Assembly (NCBI RefSeq): GCF_963422355.1
Contig: NC_085091.1
Coordinates: 4,111,523-4,175,522, forward strand
Length of the DNA stretch: 64,000 nt
Origin: Corticium candelabrum
Lineage: Eukaryota; Porifera; Homoscleromorpha; Homosclerophorida; Plakinidae
Direction of reading: 5' to 3'
Shown: positions 36,347 through 48,504 of the stretch, in pieces
Layout of the letters: each line of letters opens with the position of its first letter
Numbering within the stretch: position 1 is the stretch's first letter
The notes under the pieces: generated by a model
Database searches by the model: none
Told to the model about the DNA's origin: nothing
The model's input: only the letters and a program-made list of their open reading frames with translations
Position numbers and translations under genes: made by a program

Positions 36347-37357
36347 TTGCATGCGTTCTTCTCAAACTATGCTGTGACACAAACTAATCCACCTATAGGT
36401 TTCTACCATCGAAAGCGTTACCAAGAATACACAAATAAAGTCAGCATTGAGCGGTTCATTCGAAAGCAGCAACCTAGAGCTACTGTGGTGCAAGATGCAA
36501 CGGCTAGCCAAACAACGTTGCCTTCTCAGGAAAGATCAAGAAGAAGCGCAATTTTACCAACAAATTTTGCTTTGTGCGTTATTTGTCAACGGAATACCAG
36601 CAAACAGAAGCGGTCACAATCAACGCATCATTGCTATGCATGGCTCTCTGGCACAAAACTACGACGCCGTTGCATTAGTCTCACGGACATCGCTGTCAAT
36701 TTAAACGAAGACAAGTCTGCTGCACTCCTTGGTATATGCGCTTTTCTGGATACGACACGACGAGTGCCTTTGCTGGAACAAAGATCTTTCGCTTAGCTTC
36801 TCAAAACGACTGTTTACGCCTTGCGATGACCAGATTAGGATGCAGCTAGCTTGGCTCCGACTGAAGAGTTGTTTACTGAATTGAGAAGTTTGTAAGCCAT
36901 CTTTACGGGTTGCCAACTTGTACCAGTGTCAACGAGGTTCGGTACGAGTTATTTCGCATGAAGTGCTCGAAAGCGCAGCAGATGTCACCGACTCAAGATG
37001 CTCTTCGGCAGCATGTACTACGGGTTAACTACCAAAGTTTTGTATGGATGCTTTGTGCTCTATGCAGAATCTGCCTAGTCCGCACGGTCACGGATGAATT
37101 GGTGAAACTAATGAAAACGGTTCTCACATACATATCTGCTGGAATACACAGCTTCCTGCCCGAAAGCATTGTTGGAGCTTGTAAGCTGCAAGTGCAATGT
37201 CGGCTGTACGTACCACACAGCAATGTTGTGCTTCCGTGTGCTGTACATGCAGTACTGTACCGATGCATGTGGTTGCAGAAATTGCAAGAATTCGAACAAG
37301 CAAATAGCCCTACCTAGTCCAGTACTATTGGAAGAAGAAACTCCAGAATCAGACTGA
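36347..37357 (+). pseudogene. Cysteine-rich transposon-associated gene relic
   Basis: Recognisable pieces lie in order: ALCVICQRNTSKQKR (36565-36610); RRCISLTDIAVNLNEDKSAA (36661-36720); SVNEVRYELFRMK and LPPTQDAL-like SPTQDALRQHVLRVNYQSFV (36925-37045); and finally LELVSCKCNVGC with YCTDACGCRNCKNSN (37172-37300). In invertebrate genomes the motif 'PPT-x-DAL-x-x-H-x-x-R-A-N-Y-Q' followed by a C-x-C-x3-C cluster is common at the C-terminus of repeated, probably transposon-encoded proteins. Frames shift between pieces, so the gene is broken. No function is assigned. Confidence 0.5.
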
Positions 37358-37379
37358 TGATAGCGATAATAATGACTGT

Positions 37380-37759
37380 AGAGATAGCGAATAAGTGATC
37401 AAGTGAATGATTGCATGCACGCGCGAATTAATTCAATTATTTTAGTCTAGTAGATCAAGTTATTTCTAGAAACAAACTGATGCAATAATAAAGCTAAACA
37501 GATTAAATTACAATAAAAAAATATAGACATATTGTTGTACTCGCAAAAATGCTTACTTTGATTCAGCGATACATAGTGCTGTGAAGTAACAAGGCTGTAG
37601 CAATCGGCAGTCCCGAATAATACAAAAAGTTGTTGCCTTTCTAACTATTTCCAGCATCAACGGCATGCTTCCTTTGTTGGCGCTAGTTTTAGAATTGCAA
37701 GAGTCAATTAAGTAGAGATTCTACGCCTTGAGGAACGATCGTCAGGCAGAGGTCTAGCC
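37380..37759. other. Non-coding stretch
   Basis: AT-rich with no feature. Its last ten bases (aggtctagcc) are the left target duplication of the next element. Confidence 0.4.
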
Positions 37760-37828
37760 TAGCCTCGTACCCAGGCCCTCTTGCGCGCCTGGAGAAGAGG
37801 CGCGCAAGAGGGCCTGGGTACGAGGCTA
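37760..37828. repeat. Foldback MITE, TAGCCTCG family, 69 bp
   Basis: TAGCCTCGTACCCAGGCCCT on the left is the exact reverse complement of the right arm. Arms of about 30 bp surround a loop of fewer than 10 nt. Flanks aggtctagcc (37750-37759) and agctctagcc (37829-37838) agree at 9 of 10 positions, a target duplication of about 10 bp. Confidence 0.9.
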
Positions 37829-37868
37829 AGCTCTAGCCCAGAGCCATATATATCAGAGATCTATAGGG

Positions 37869-37873
<5 letters not shown>

Positions 37874-37943
<70 letters not shown>
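37874..37943. repeat. (TA)n microsatellite
   Basis: About 35 TA units, ending directly at the next element's target duplication. Confidence 0.98.
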
Positions 37944-37945
<2 letters not shown>

Positions 37946-38649
37946 TAGCCTCGGTATTCCAGACTGCTTTCTGCACGTGATGGGAGGGAAGCGTGGGAGG
38001 AGAGAAGAAAGCAGTCTGGGGACAGCTCTATTGTAAGTGACTTCGGAAGAGGTGCGACTGCTCAAGTTTAGAAACATCCGCTCCAATCAAAACCACCGCT
38101 AAAAAACGACCAATCAGCGCTGTAAGACAACTGTTGACGTCAAAGAGTACTTTGTAATTACCTAGAAGCGATTCTCAGACGACTGCAATAGCACAGTGGG
38201 GTGCAGCTAACACAAATGCAACGCGCTACGTGTTTCGCTCCTGATGACATGATAACTCAGCGAATGCTTGCCAGACGCTACCGGACGATAAAGCCATTGC
38301 AGCGGCTGTTCCGACTTGAAGCCTTGAAGACCAATCAACTGCTTGCTAAGCGATTTTAGTACGAGGTCGCGACGTCTTTCCTTCTCTCTACCGGATTCAG
38401 TAAAGTCACTCATTTTGTACGTTCTCCCGTTCGTTTGTAGTCGGCTGGCAGCGAACAGCTTCTGGCAATATCCCACGAGCCATCTGGTGCTTGTTACTGT
38501 TCGTAATGAATGCGGGTAATTATCGATTACGATGAACACCGCCTATTTCCGAAGTCACTTACAATAGAGCTGTCCCAGACTGCTTTCTTCTCTCCTCCCA
38601 CTCTCCTCTCCCATCACTTGCAGGAAAGCAGTCTGGAATACCGAGGCTA
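37946..38649. mobile_element. 704-bp non-autonomous TIR element, TAGCCTCG family
   Basis: The outer 105 bp or so (TAGCCTCGGTATTCCAGACT ...) recur inverted at 38545-38649 with a few mismatches and short indels. Each arm is itself a hairpin: AGACTGCTTTC pairs with the GAAAGCAGTCT found 60 bases inside. Flanks are tatatatgg (37937-37945) and catatatgg (38650-38658), a 9-bp duplication with one mismatch. The 490-bp interior has no protein. A single arm of the same family lies at 60842. The 9-bp duplication would suit a Mutator-like element mobilised in trans, but that is inference. Confidence 0.85.
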
Positions 38650-38661
38650 CATATATGGCTC

Positions 38662-39328
38662 TGCTACGAAAGCCGGTAGCGGCGGATTGATATCAGTCCG
38701 CCGTTCTCGGCCGCACTGATATCAATAGACACAAATAGTGTAGCGCGCGTTACCAAATGTGTAAAATTTACTTTTCTAGGTACTACAAAATAACTTGCGC
38801 TATTCTAGATACAATGGACACGTCACCGTCTTGTATTCTAACTAGATGAACTGTGGAACATGTGTGCGCGCTCTTCGATCTGCTAGCAGCTCAGGGGACC
38901 CCAGTTTGGGATCGTTGTTTGGTGCACGTCGTGGAAACGGTACTAATCAACTTTCCAGTGAATTGGATACGAGTAGTGGGTTTCAGAAACCATACTCTTC
39001 CGATGCAATGATTGCTGGTGCACTGAAATCTTTTTTGTATGTTTAGATAATTAATTAAATTGATTAATAATAATTACAAAATTAGACAAATACACACATG
39101 AACACATTTAGTTGAAGATGTGTTCAGTAATGATGTCGTCGTTATTGTAGAGTTATACATTGCAGAAATTTCCAAAAGATAATTTCAAACTTAATGCAGG
39201 ACTGGAAAACGTCTTTGGATTGAATTATTGTGTGAATTCATGTTATTTGTTCCTGATGTGTATGAAATCTCTACAATAACTAATATATCATATCATAGAC
39301 ACATGTGTGGGTGAGTGGTCATCTGTGT

Positions 39329-39421
<93 letters not shown>

Positions 39422-39993
39422 ACATACACAGATGACCACTCACCTACGCATGTGATATATTAGTTATTGTAGAGATTTCATACACAGCAGGAACAGAATA
39501 ACATGAATTCACACAATAATTCAATCCAAGGACGTTTTTCGGTCCTGCATTTAGTTGTAATTATTGTATTGTAATTAATTATTTAAACATACCAAAAAGA
39601 TTTCAGTGCACCAACAATCATCGCATCAGAAGAGTCAAGGGCTACTCGTATCCAATTCACTGGAAAGTTGATTAGTACCGTTTCCATGACGTGGAGCAAA
39701 CAACGATCCCAAACTGAGGTCCCCTTAGCTGCTGATCGAAGAGCGCGCACACACGTTCCACAGTTCATTTATTTAGAATACAACGAGAATACAAGGCGGT
39801 AACGTGTCCATCGTATCTAGGATAGCGCACGTTATTTTGCAGTACATTAGTATTAACTAATGATTGTGGCATTGATATTACATAAATTCTACACATTTGA
39901 TAACGCGCGCTACACTATTTGTGTCTATTGATATCAGTGCGGCCGAGAATGGCGGACTGATATCAATCCGCTGCTACCGGCTTCCGTACTCTG
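38662..39993. repeat. 1.33-kb inverted duplication with (TG)n at its centre
   Basis: The left arm starts acgaaagccggtagcggcgg and the right arm, reverse-complemented, starts acggaagccggtagcagcgg. Homology continues through ttgatatcagtccgcc, the frame MNCGTCVRALRSA (38846, +; 39768, -), and the block around gaattcatgttatt at 39237/39503. The arms are diverged by substitutions and indels, which differ enough to break the shared frame. The centre is the (TG)n run 39333-39419. Outside, ctctgc occurs at both ends (left 38658-38663, right about 39994-39999), a possible short target duplication. Confidence 0.88.
39333..39419. repeat. (TG)n microsatellite at the palindrome centre
   Basis: About 43 TG units lying exactly between the two arms. 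ACACATACACAGATGACCAC on its right is complementary to sequence on its left. Confidence 0.98.
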
Positions 39994-41869
39994 CGCTAGC
40001 CTTGCCTCGACTTTCCCGTGCGCCTCGCGCGTACTATTTTTATAAATTCTACTGTTACGTGGTCGCACGTTTTCCAAAGTGCAAACATTAAGAAATCCTT
40101 TCTATTGGTTTTGCAGAATGTTCCGGTGCCAAGAAACTCTGGTCCACAAGGGGTCGGAACAAAACGACGGCTTCTGAGACTTGGCTCACAGACTAAAATA
40201 AGAATGGGTGCTCATTGCATTCCCATCTGTGCGAGCGAGCACGTACTATACAGCTGCAGAGTAAAATTTTAAAACAACGTCTAGAATACGTTGTTCAATA
40301 CACTAGCGGTATGTAGTAAAAGATCAGGAAAAGAGAGCTGTTGCTAGATACCGTAGTAACTTGCAGACGCATTGATTCGGGCAGCATTTACATAGTCAAA
40401 GCGGCAAGAAGCAAAAAACGACTGTTGCATCTCTAGGTGTGCCTATTACTTCACACATCGATCGCAATGAAATCTCATTCTAGATAACCGCGATCAACAC
40501 AGCTCACAACTATTGAAAGCTGCCTCAAAACTGATCACTCTCTAGATAATTAATGTGTGAAGTACCGTGAGTCTAACTTGATCAATATTTCACTCAGCTA
40601 GATTTAGACGTCCTCTATGGAGCGACAGTCGGCAAGCGAAATATTTCAATGCAATTTCAGTCACAAAACATCGGCCGCGGCTAGCGAGATGGCATCGGCC
40701 AGGTGCACGGGTAGATTAGCTACATACTGCTGAATGCACTCGATGGAGAGCAAATCAGTTTTGTCCGAAATAGCTTCGTATAATTAATAAACCCTTTACT
40801 GTCGTAAGTGACTTGTTTTCTTCAATTTCTTTGAACTATGTACTTCGCTCGCTTTCTTCAGTCAATAGTGTCTAGCGATGACGTCACATGAAGTGTCACA
40901 GTTAGTTACGTAAATCAATAGTCAAGCTAACGGAGAAGCGCCTAACCAACGGTGTAGACGTGTAAACTACTGTTCTTCAATTTGCTCGTGGAGCGGCTAG
41001 TTGGGAGTGGTGCGCAACGCACAGTAAAACGCGCATGCCTAGCAGTAAGTGAGCAATGTTTTCATGGCGATGATAGCAGTTGTTAACTTTCATTACATCA
41101 GCTAATTATTATTATTATTATTAGCAGCTAAGAACAGCATTAACTGTCACCAAAACAGCTAGTACAAGACGCTATATAAGTTAAAACGCTGCTTACGCCT
41201 AATTCAATCTTGTTGCCATAGCAATAATTACAGAGTGACGTCACGTAACGTGAAGTGTCAATTTTTGGCACCCATCGAGGAAAACAAACAATTATTCAAA
41301 ATGATCGATTTGTAACAGCTGTCCCCTGGGTGTAGGGGTGGTGGAACGCAGTCACATAAGTGAGCGTAGTTACCATAGAAACATCTCTAGTGATAACGTC
41401 ACATAACGTAAACAATTGTATGTTTACTTTCTTCAAAACTAGCAAAGAACGATTCGAATTTATCAATTCCTAAACGATTCCCTCAGTGGGTAGGGGTGGT
41501 GGCGCACGGACGGACGCACGACGCACGGACGGACGTACGCACGGACGAGACACTCAGAGTACCCCTTTGACGCATTAGAGAAAACTCGCTCGCTTCGCTC
41601 GCTCGCAAATTATATATCTTATAAATCGAGTCTTTTCGATGCCTTTCGCTCTCTTCCGGATCGTGTCACTCCAGACGCCTGTTGGTTGCTTCTTCAGCTG
41701 CCTCGTGTCGTTATCTAAAGCCTCTGCAGCTGCATGAGGATTTGGACGTACCAGCTTCTTTATGAGCCCCTCCTTATGATTGAGTCAGGATGTTCCCGGT
41801 TGAGGGCCGCCCATAGAACCTAGATCACCAACATTCTGTTTTGTGTTTCCCAAAATGGATATTGCTGAA
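39994..41869. other. Non-coding stretch with degenerate repeats
   Basis: No supportable gene. TGACGTCA/GTCACGTAACG-like motifs recur near 40880, 41235 and 41395 as part of a diverged repeat. A (GGAC)(GCAC) microsatellite lies at 41505-41551. actcgctcgcttcgctcgct follows at 41583. (TTA)n sits near 41107. 41640-41869 may be the decayed end of the gypsy relic on the minus strand. Confidence 0.4.
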
Positions 41870-44103
41870 TCATCTCCGTCGACTTGAGTAGGGTTTGGAA
41901 TTGGTTCTGCCAGTCTGTCCCGCACTGCATGAAGCTACCGGCTCCCCTTGACTGGTGAGTATTGTGTCACCCTTGTCTGTTGCACTGGGATAACGTAACT
42001 TTAAGTGATCCTTGTGGTGCCGCCAGATTTTGTTCTTCACTTCTTTGCATGTAAATGAGACAGGACCATGTTGGTCTATAATTTGTGCTGAAAGCCATTG
42101 TAGACCTGAGCCAAAATTTCGACCGTACACTAGTTGTCTTAAAACTGTTGTTTTTCGTTCGAAGGTCATGGTCTATCTTTGTCTTGTCTGTTTTTTACGA
42201 CACGATCTGTCAAGGTCGGCTTGACTAAGTCAAGAACTGTTTTGATCGTCGTTCCAGCAACAATTCTGCTGGTTTTAGGCCAGTTGTGGTATGTGGTGTG
42301 TTACGCATAGCCATCAACACCTTTTTGTAGTTTCTCTGAGAAGGTCTGTCCTTTCGTTTTTCTCAATCCTTGTTTTATGGACTGCACTGACCACTCTGCG
42401 AGCTCATTGTTCGCAGGATGACATGAAGCAGATTTTTGATCCACAATGCCATTCGATTTGCAGAGCAGCTTAAACTTTCACTGGTGAAACACGAACCATT
42501 GTCTTATACCAGAGTATCCGGTTTGTATGGATAGCGACGGATGTTCGAAGGGCATCTATGGTTTCCCGAAACTGGCTGACGTAACTGAACGTACATCCAC
42601 CCATTTTGAATAGACGTCGACAATCACCGGTAGCATCCTGACCATAAAGGTCCAAAGTAATCTACATGTAGACGCGACCATGGTCTGGTGGGCTATTCCC
42701 AATTGTGTACCGGAGCTACTGCAGGCGTCCGGCTATTTCTGACATTGAACACAAGATCTCATTCCTCGTTTAAGGTCCCCATCAGTCTTTTTTCACCAGA
42801 TTTATATACTCCGTGCCAAAGCCTTAGCTTTGGAAATGCCTGGGTGGCCTTCATGTAATACCTCCAACATCTTTGGTCTTGCCTTTGATGGAATTGCCAC
42901 CCTGTGACCCCACATCACGCATCCGTCATGTACTGTCAACTCATGCCTGCGATGCCAATAAGCCTTGAAGTCGTCCTGGTTAGCGTATTTAGTTTCTATA
43001 AAGCCTATGGCCATCCTGACGTTATCCATTTTTGGTCCACTCCCAAGCAAGGATCCTCTCTTGTTTGAGCTTTCAGTTGGCGAGCTGTCACGTGAGATGT
43101 TTCCAGTTGTTCTATGTCCAAAACAATCTTCCCTTTCGTCTCGTCCTTGGTTGCCCCACGTTTCAGTGGGAACCTACTCATGGCATCTGCAGTACTGTTT
43201 ATAGAACTTTCTCGGTATTGTAGAGTGTAATTTTATCCTGCCAACTGTAAGGCCCGAAGCTGCATCGGACTAGATGCCATCTCCTGGATTGATCTTCCTT
43301 CCTGAAACAGCCTCAGCAGGAGTTTGTGATATGCCAATAATGCAAAGGGTTGGCCAAGTATGTACTTGTGGAATGTTTCCACCCTAAATACCAAAGCCAA
43401 GCCTTCTTTGTCAATTTGTGCATACTTTTTTCGGTGTCATTGAAAGATCGAGAGGCAAAAGCTAATGGACGCTCCATACCATTTGGCCACTTACGTGACA
43501 GAACAGGGTCCACACCATACAGTGAAGCGTCACACGCCAAGACAATATTCAAATTCGGGTCATGGCAAGCTAATACTTGATGCGATAACAGGGATTTTTT
43601 GGCTTTCTGAAATACTGTTTGTTGTTGCTGACCCCAGTTCCATTATACTCCTTGTTTCAGCAGTTGATACAGTGGTACCACCATAGTAGATAGCTGTGGA
43701 ACAAATCGACTTTAGCAATTCAAGAGTCCCAAAAGCTGCGTAATTCTTGACTATTGATCGGAGTTGAAGCATCTCGGATCGCTTGTACTTTTCCCCGGCC
43801 GAGATGGATTCCTTGGCTGTCGATGTTGTGTCCTAACTATGATACCGATGTTTTCATGAATGTACACTTGTCTCTTCTGAGGCGAATTCTATCCTTGCTC
43901 ATGCGCTGCAGTACAGCCTCCAATTGTTTCAAGTGTTCGGTCTCTGTCTCTGTTACAATTAAGATGTCATCAATATAGTTGTCTGTGTCGTTTGTGCCCT
44001 GTCGTACGTGTACCGACTCTAACACTCGCTGGAATATGCTAGGGGCGTCCAGACAGTACGCACGGAGCGTGTCATTTGTTGCAGACGACGTCGAATGGCG
44101 CAA
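41870..44103 (-). pseudogene. Ty3/gypsy pol relic: reverse transcriptase to integrase
   Basis: Reading left from 44103: LDAPSIFQRVLESV, then NYIDDILIVTETETEHLKQL (the YIDD catalytic box); RSFLGLL-like connection pieces; LACDASLYGVDPVLSRKWPN of RNase H; KMLEVLHEGHPGISKAK of the integrase zinc-binding region (42802-42900); MDLYGQDATGDC and FRETIDALRTSVAI of the integrase core (42470-42655); and the basic C-terminal tail ending 41870. Many frameshifts and stops separate these. The fingers and palm blocks of RT, protease and gag are missing, so it is truncated at its 5' end near 44103. No LTRs were recognised. Confidence 0.8.
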
Positions 44104-44530
44104 GATATTTTTGTGTATATCCGGGTCTGAAAAAACGCTTACACTTCGTTCGACCGTGTAAACGAGCCGAATTTTTGCTACGTTTGCTACTGTTCACAGC
44201 AACGCTAGCAACGTCATCGAAGTGATAACGCCCAACGGGACTGTCGAAATAGCTAGAGTCAGAAGAGTTGTGACTTGGTATATATACGGGGAACGGATTA
44301 TCCGGGCGAGTACGTAACTGCACGTGACTTCCAAGTTTCTGCTGCTCGGATATATTTTTCTAACTGAGTTCGAGTCGAATAGATGCCAGGTTTGATACAC
44401 CTGTTCCCCGCAACGGGAAGCAACGTCTTCGAAGTAACGCGGCGTCCATTGACACTGTTGAAATGGCTTCAACGGGATAGTAACTAGCAATCATGATCAA
44501 TAAGCCAATCAGCGAGATTTTTTGAAACGG
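44104..44530. other. Repetitive flank of gypsy element A
   Basis: Contains two diverged copies of an 'aacgtc(t/a)tcgaagt(g)ataacgc' block (about 44205 and 44420). Also contains the first copy of an about 87-bp unit (ttcaacgggatagtaac...) whose second copy lies at 53098. The last four bases, ACGG, are the left target duplication of element A. Confidence 0.55.
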
Positions 44531-44765
44531 TGTAGCGGTATCGTATACGGAAGAAACCTACAGATTTATGTTACGTCACTGACTAGTTTACAGTAGTTTA
44601 TATAAGGCACTGTTCTAAGGAATAGAACGTCTCTCAGTATTAGTGTATCCTGCTGTACAGGACTAGTCTATGACCGTGACTCTGAGGGGAAGGTGTGTGT
44701 GTTTGCTACGTGATCTTCCCTCTACTGCTGTACAGGTACGTGGTAGTGGCAAGTAGCCCGTTATA
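44531..44765 (+). repeat. 5' LTR of gypsy element A
   Basis: 235 bp, TG...(T)A termini, with tatataaggcactg-like promoter sequence near 44597. It aligns over its length with the two halves of the interrupted 3' LTR, for example gaacgtctctcagtatta at 44627 and 52786. Confidence 0.85.
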
Positions 44766-44800
44766 TTTTGTTGGAAAACCTGGGCAGTAAGGTCTGATAG

Positions 44801-47800
44801 ATGGCAACGCGAAGCACTTCTAAAGCCGGAGAGAAGGGTTCAGGGTCTGGAACAGAGCGAGCAGAGGATCAGCCTGATCGAGACACCTACACGCGTCTCA
44901 CAATGGACCGCTTTTACGGTGATGCCAGATCTAGAAGAATGGATCTTTAGGATCGAGAACATCGCGAAGTTGGAAGCCTGGACAGATGAACGTCAACTTC
45001 AACAAGCAATTGTGGCCCTTGCAGGGACTGCGCTTAGTGAGTATCGTGCTCTGGCGACGGCACCAGTCGCACCGGCCCAGATGACGCGGCCAGTGTTCCT
45101 GACCTTGCTGATGATGAGGAGGAGGTTGGATCGAGCGATCCAATCGCCTATTGGAACCAGAATCTTGTCACTATCCGACAATCTTCAATGGAAAGTGTAG
45201 CTCAGTACAGCGAACATTTTCGACATGCACTGGAACAACTCATGATCACTTCGCAGTTCAGCGGTAACCAACGGCCGACATTGCCAGCACAAACAGCAGT
45301 TACGTGCTATCATGAGGGACTTCTCCCATCTGTACAAGCGGAACTGGAAAGAGATCAGACTAAGACGTTAGGAAACGCCATGACTAGCGCGTTGAAAGCT
45401 GAGCGAGTACAAAGGAGACTGCTCTAGTGGAGCTCAAATGGATACATACGTTAATGCAGTCGAGCAGCCGCGTGAACTGATTGCGAAACAAGGCCGGATG
45501 ATGGACCTGATGATGGGGTGCATTTATAATTTGAAACCCCAAAGAGACAAGACGACCGCAGACGCTACAATCGCAACCACAGGCAAAAGCAGGCCGGCAA
45601 GCAGGTAGGTGGAAAATGTAGGCGCAACTGCTTTAGATGCAACGTACCTGGTCATCGCGCCGCAGAATGTCGAAACGTTGGTCAGTGGATCCGCCGTTGG
45701 CATCACAACATGAGAACAATGGGTGACCAACGAGTCTACAGAGGGTGACAGACTGTCTCCAATGGGTGGTCATCGCGTTTTGCGAGTTGCGGTCACTTCC
45801 ACTGAACCGGTGACGTCTTCTTCTGTCACAACAGCGTCTCAGAAGTGCGGTATCTCTCACATCTCGGAAGAGAATGAAGACGTTGTTGTCAAAGGAAGGG
45901 CATCTCGGCTACTACGCTGGTGATGGAAAGTGCGAGACCTACCACGTGTATTATAGACTCGAGAGCAGAGGTATCTATTGTCTCAGTACATCTTCTCGAT
46001 AGCGTCGGAAAAAACCTGATTCTGACAAAACCACGCATCAGGTCGCTTGATCGGGCTTCTGGCACCTCAATATCTACTGTTGGCAGTACGCGACTGAACG
46101 TCAGGTCGGCAATTACCAGCTGACTCATAACTTTGTGGTCGTAAGTACTTTTCATATCCTATTCTCTTGGCCACTGATTTCTTGTCTTGTGTTGGAGCGA
46201 CCATTGATTTCCAGTCAGCTTTCGTGACCTTTTGGTGAAATGTCCGACACCGACAACCAAGTTCAATTGCCTGTACATCGGTTGTTGATCGATCGTGAAA
46301 ATGGCTTGGTTCCTGAGCTTAACAGTACCAGCGGTAGAGCGTGTGTGCTAACATCAGTATACCCAGAACCATTGGTGTTAGATCCGATACCTGACAATGT
46401 AGGTGATACACGGCTACCACATCGAGGACCATGAAAGCCATCGTAGACTAATCACGGTGACGTGATCGGCACAGCTGTCTGTGTTTCAACGCCAAACACT
46501 GAACGGCAATGGAAATCGTCAGACAACGTGGAAATTGACGAGAAGCTCAACGTTGATGAAAAATGTCGATTGTCTACAGTTATTGATAAATATAGTGATG
46601 TATGTGTCGCAAATACCAAAGACATGGGCAGGACATGGGTGGCGACACACAGTATTATGACTGGCGGTACTCCAATCAACGTTCAACCATACCGTACGTG
46701 TGAGTCCTGGAGAACGGGATAAGATCAATCGTCAGCTCAGGTAGCTGAAATGCTTCTAACGCCGTCATTCGAGAGTTAGACGCAGCGTGGGTATCTCCCT
46801 TGGTTTTCATAGACAAAAGGGACGGTATCACGAGGTTTGGCGTAGACTGCCGCCAGTTGAATCACATCACTACTGAATACCGTTACCGACTGCTACGCGT
46901 GGACGATACCTTAGATCTGCTTGGGGGCCAATTATTCTTCACGTCACTCGATCTGTATAGCGGGTACTGGCAGATGCCATTGTTATAGAAGAAGATCGGC
47001 AGAAGACCGCGTTCACTACAGGCTCGGGACTGTACGCATTTAATGCGATGCCGCTCGGCTTGTGTAACGCATCCACCACGTTTTAACGTACTATGGATAA
47101 AGTGCTTGCATGTTTGAAATGACAGACATGCTTAGTCTACTTAGAAGATGTGTTAGTGTTTCCGAAACGTTTGATGAGCAGTTGAAGAGATTGGAGACCT
47201 TGTTTCAACAACTGCGACGCGTGGGTTTGAAGCTGAAGACTGCAAAGTGCGAGTTTGCCAAGACGACTGTGAAGTTTCTGGCCACTTAGTATCAGAAGAA
47301 ATAGTATCACCAGACCCTGAAAAGGTGGCAGCAGTTAACCGCATCGCAGTACCAGGCAACAAGTCACAAGTGCGGTTATTTTTGGGACTAACAAGCTATT
47401 ACAGAAAATTTTTTGCAGGGTTATGCAACGTTGGTACTGAAAGATGGCTGTAAGTTCGAATGGATTGGCAGACGACAGGCGGTGTTTGACCAACTAATGG
47501 AAAGGCTGACTAGCTCCGTTATCCTTGTGCATACCGACTGGGAGAAGCCCGTGCTGTTGCAAACAGACGTATATAATTATGCCATCGGGGAGGTGCTCGC
47601 TCAACTTGATGAGCACGGACAGCAAAGAGTCGCCGCTATCTCAGTTGTCAGCTAACCGATGCTGAACAAAAATGGGACACATGGGAGAAAGAACTGTGGC
47701 TGTCGTATGGGAATGTGAGACGTTACGACCATATTTGATTGGCAGAGAGTTCGCCATTGAGACCAACCATGCCAACCTACGATGGCTAAGCCAGCGCCTT

Positions 47801-48160
47801 CTTCGAAACTGCAGTACAAATGGTCAGGTCCGTATACAGAGGCGTCGAGCGAACATCTGCCGTCACGTAACACAAACTCCAGCATATTTTCACTAACCGG
47901 AAGACGCACGCACATGTCTAACGACTAACTGCTAGCTATCAATCTGACGTTCGTGTCGAAGAAGACGATTAGTATCATTACGTGGAAGATGAGACTACAT
48001 GCAGACAAGACGATTACACCATTGAAATCAATGTTCCGGACGTCACTCAGGGCGAGAACGAGAAGCAGCGCCTTACGCGCCCACCATCCTGGCGGAAGAA
48101 CTACAAGATGTGGAGTACGTAGAGTTTTTAGTGAGGTTCGGGTAAGGTAATTTGCTTGGG
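44801..48160 (+). pseudogene. gag-pol remains of gypsy element A
   Basis: Starts MATRSTSKAGEKGSG at 44801. Gag pieces follow: TLTMDRFYGDA, DLEEWIFRIENIAKLEAWTD, SMESVAQYSEHFRHALEQLM. Then a zinc knuckle (CRRNCFRCNVPGHRAAECRN, about 45622-45675) and a protease active site reading IIDSRAE instead of the usual D-(S/T)-G-A. Reverse-transcriptase pieces are VFIDKRDGITRFGVDCRQLN, FTSLDLYSGYWQMPL and CLVYLEDVLVF, where the usual Y-(V/I/L)-D-D reads LED. RNase H pieces end at TNHANLRWLSQRL. At least six stops or shifts. Integrase is absent; the 3' LTR starts at 48206 after a purine run. Confidence 0.8.
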
Positions 48161-48205
48161 TTGTTATCTAGGAAACAGGAATGTTCATCCTAGAAGGAAT
48201 GGAAA

Positions 48206-48283
48206 TGTAGCGGTACCATATACGGGTACCTACAGATTATGTTACGTCAGTAGTATCTAGGGCACTGTACTGTGGAATAGAAC
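48206..48283 (+). repeat. 3' LTR of gypsy element A, first part
   Basis: 78 bp from TGTAGCGGTACC to GAAC, where element B was inserted. The remainder is 52786-52929; GAAC (48280-48283) is repeated at 52790-52793 as B's target duplication. Confidence 0.88.
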
Positions 48284-48488
48284 TGTAGTGTTATCGGGTT
48301 CGTATTAAGGCACCAGAAACGTATTACTATTGTCGTTAGCACACAACGTAAGAATACAGACTCTATACACACTAGTTACACCCAACCGGTGAATACGTCT
48401 AGAATGACTCACTCTCTACGCATGCTCATTCATGCACTCGCGTGACATCATAGTAACTAGTAATAGTATCATACTCAGTCACACTACA
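48284..48488 (-). repeat. 3' LTR of gypsy element B
   Basis: 205 bp. Differs from the other LTR at gaaac/gacac, at a C3/C4 run and at actagtaat/actaataat. The polypurine tract gag...aaagaggga abuts it on the minus strand. Confidence 0.95.
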
Positions 48489-48504
48489 TCCCTCTTTGTT
48501 AAAC

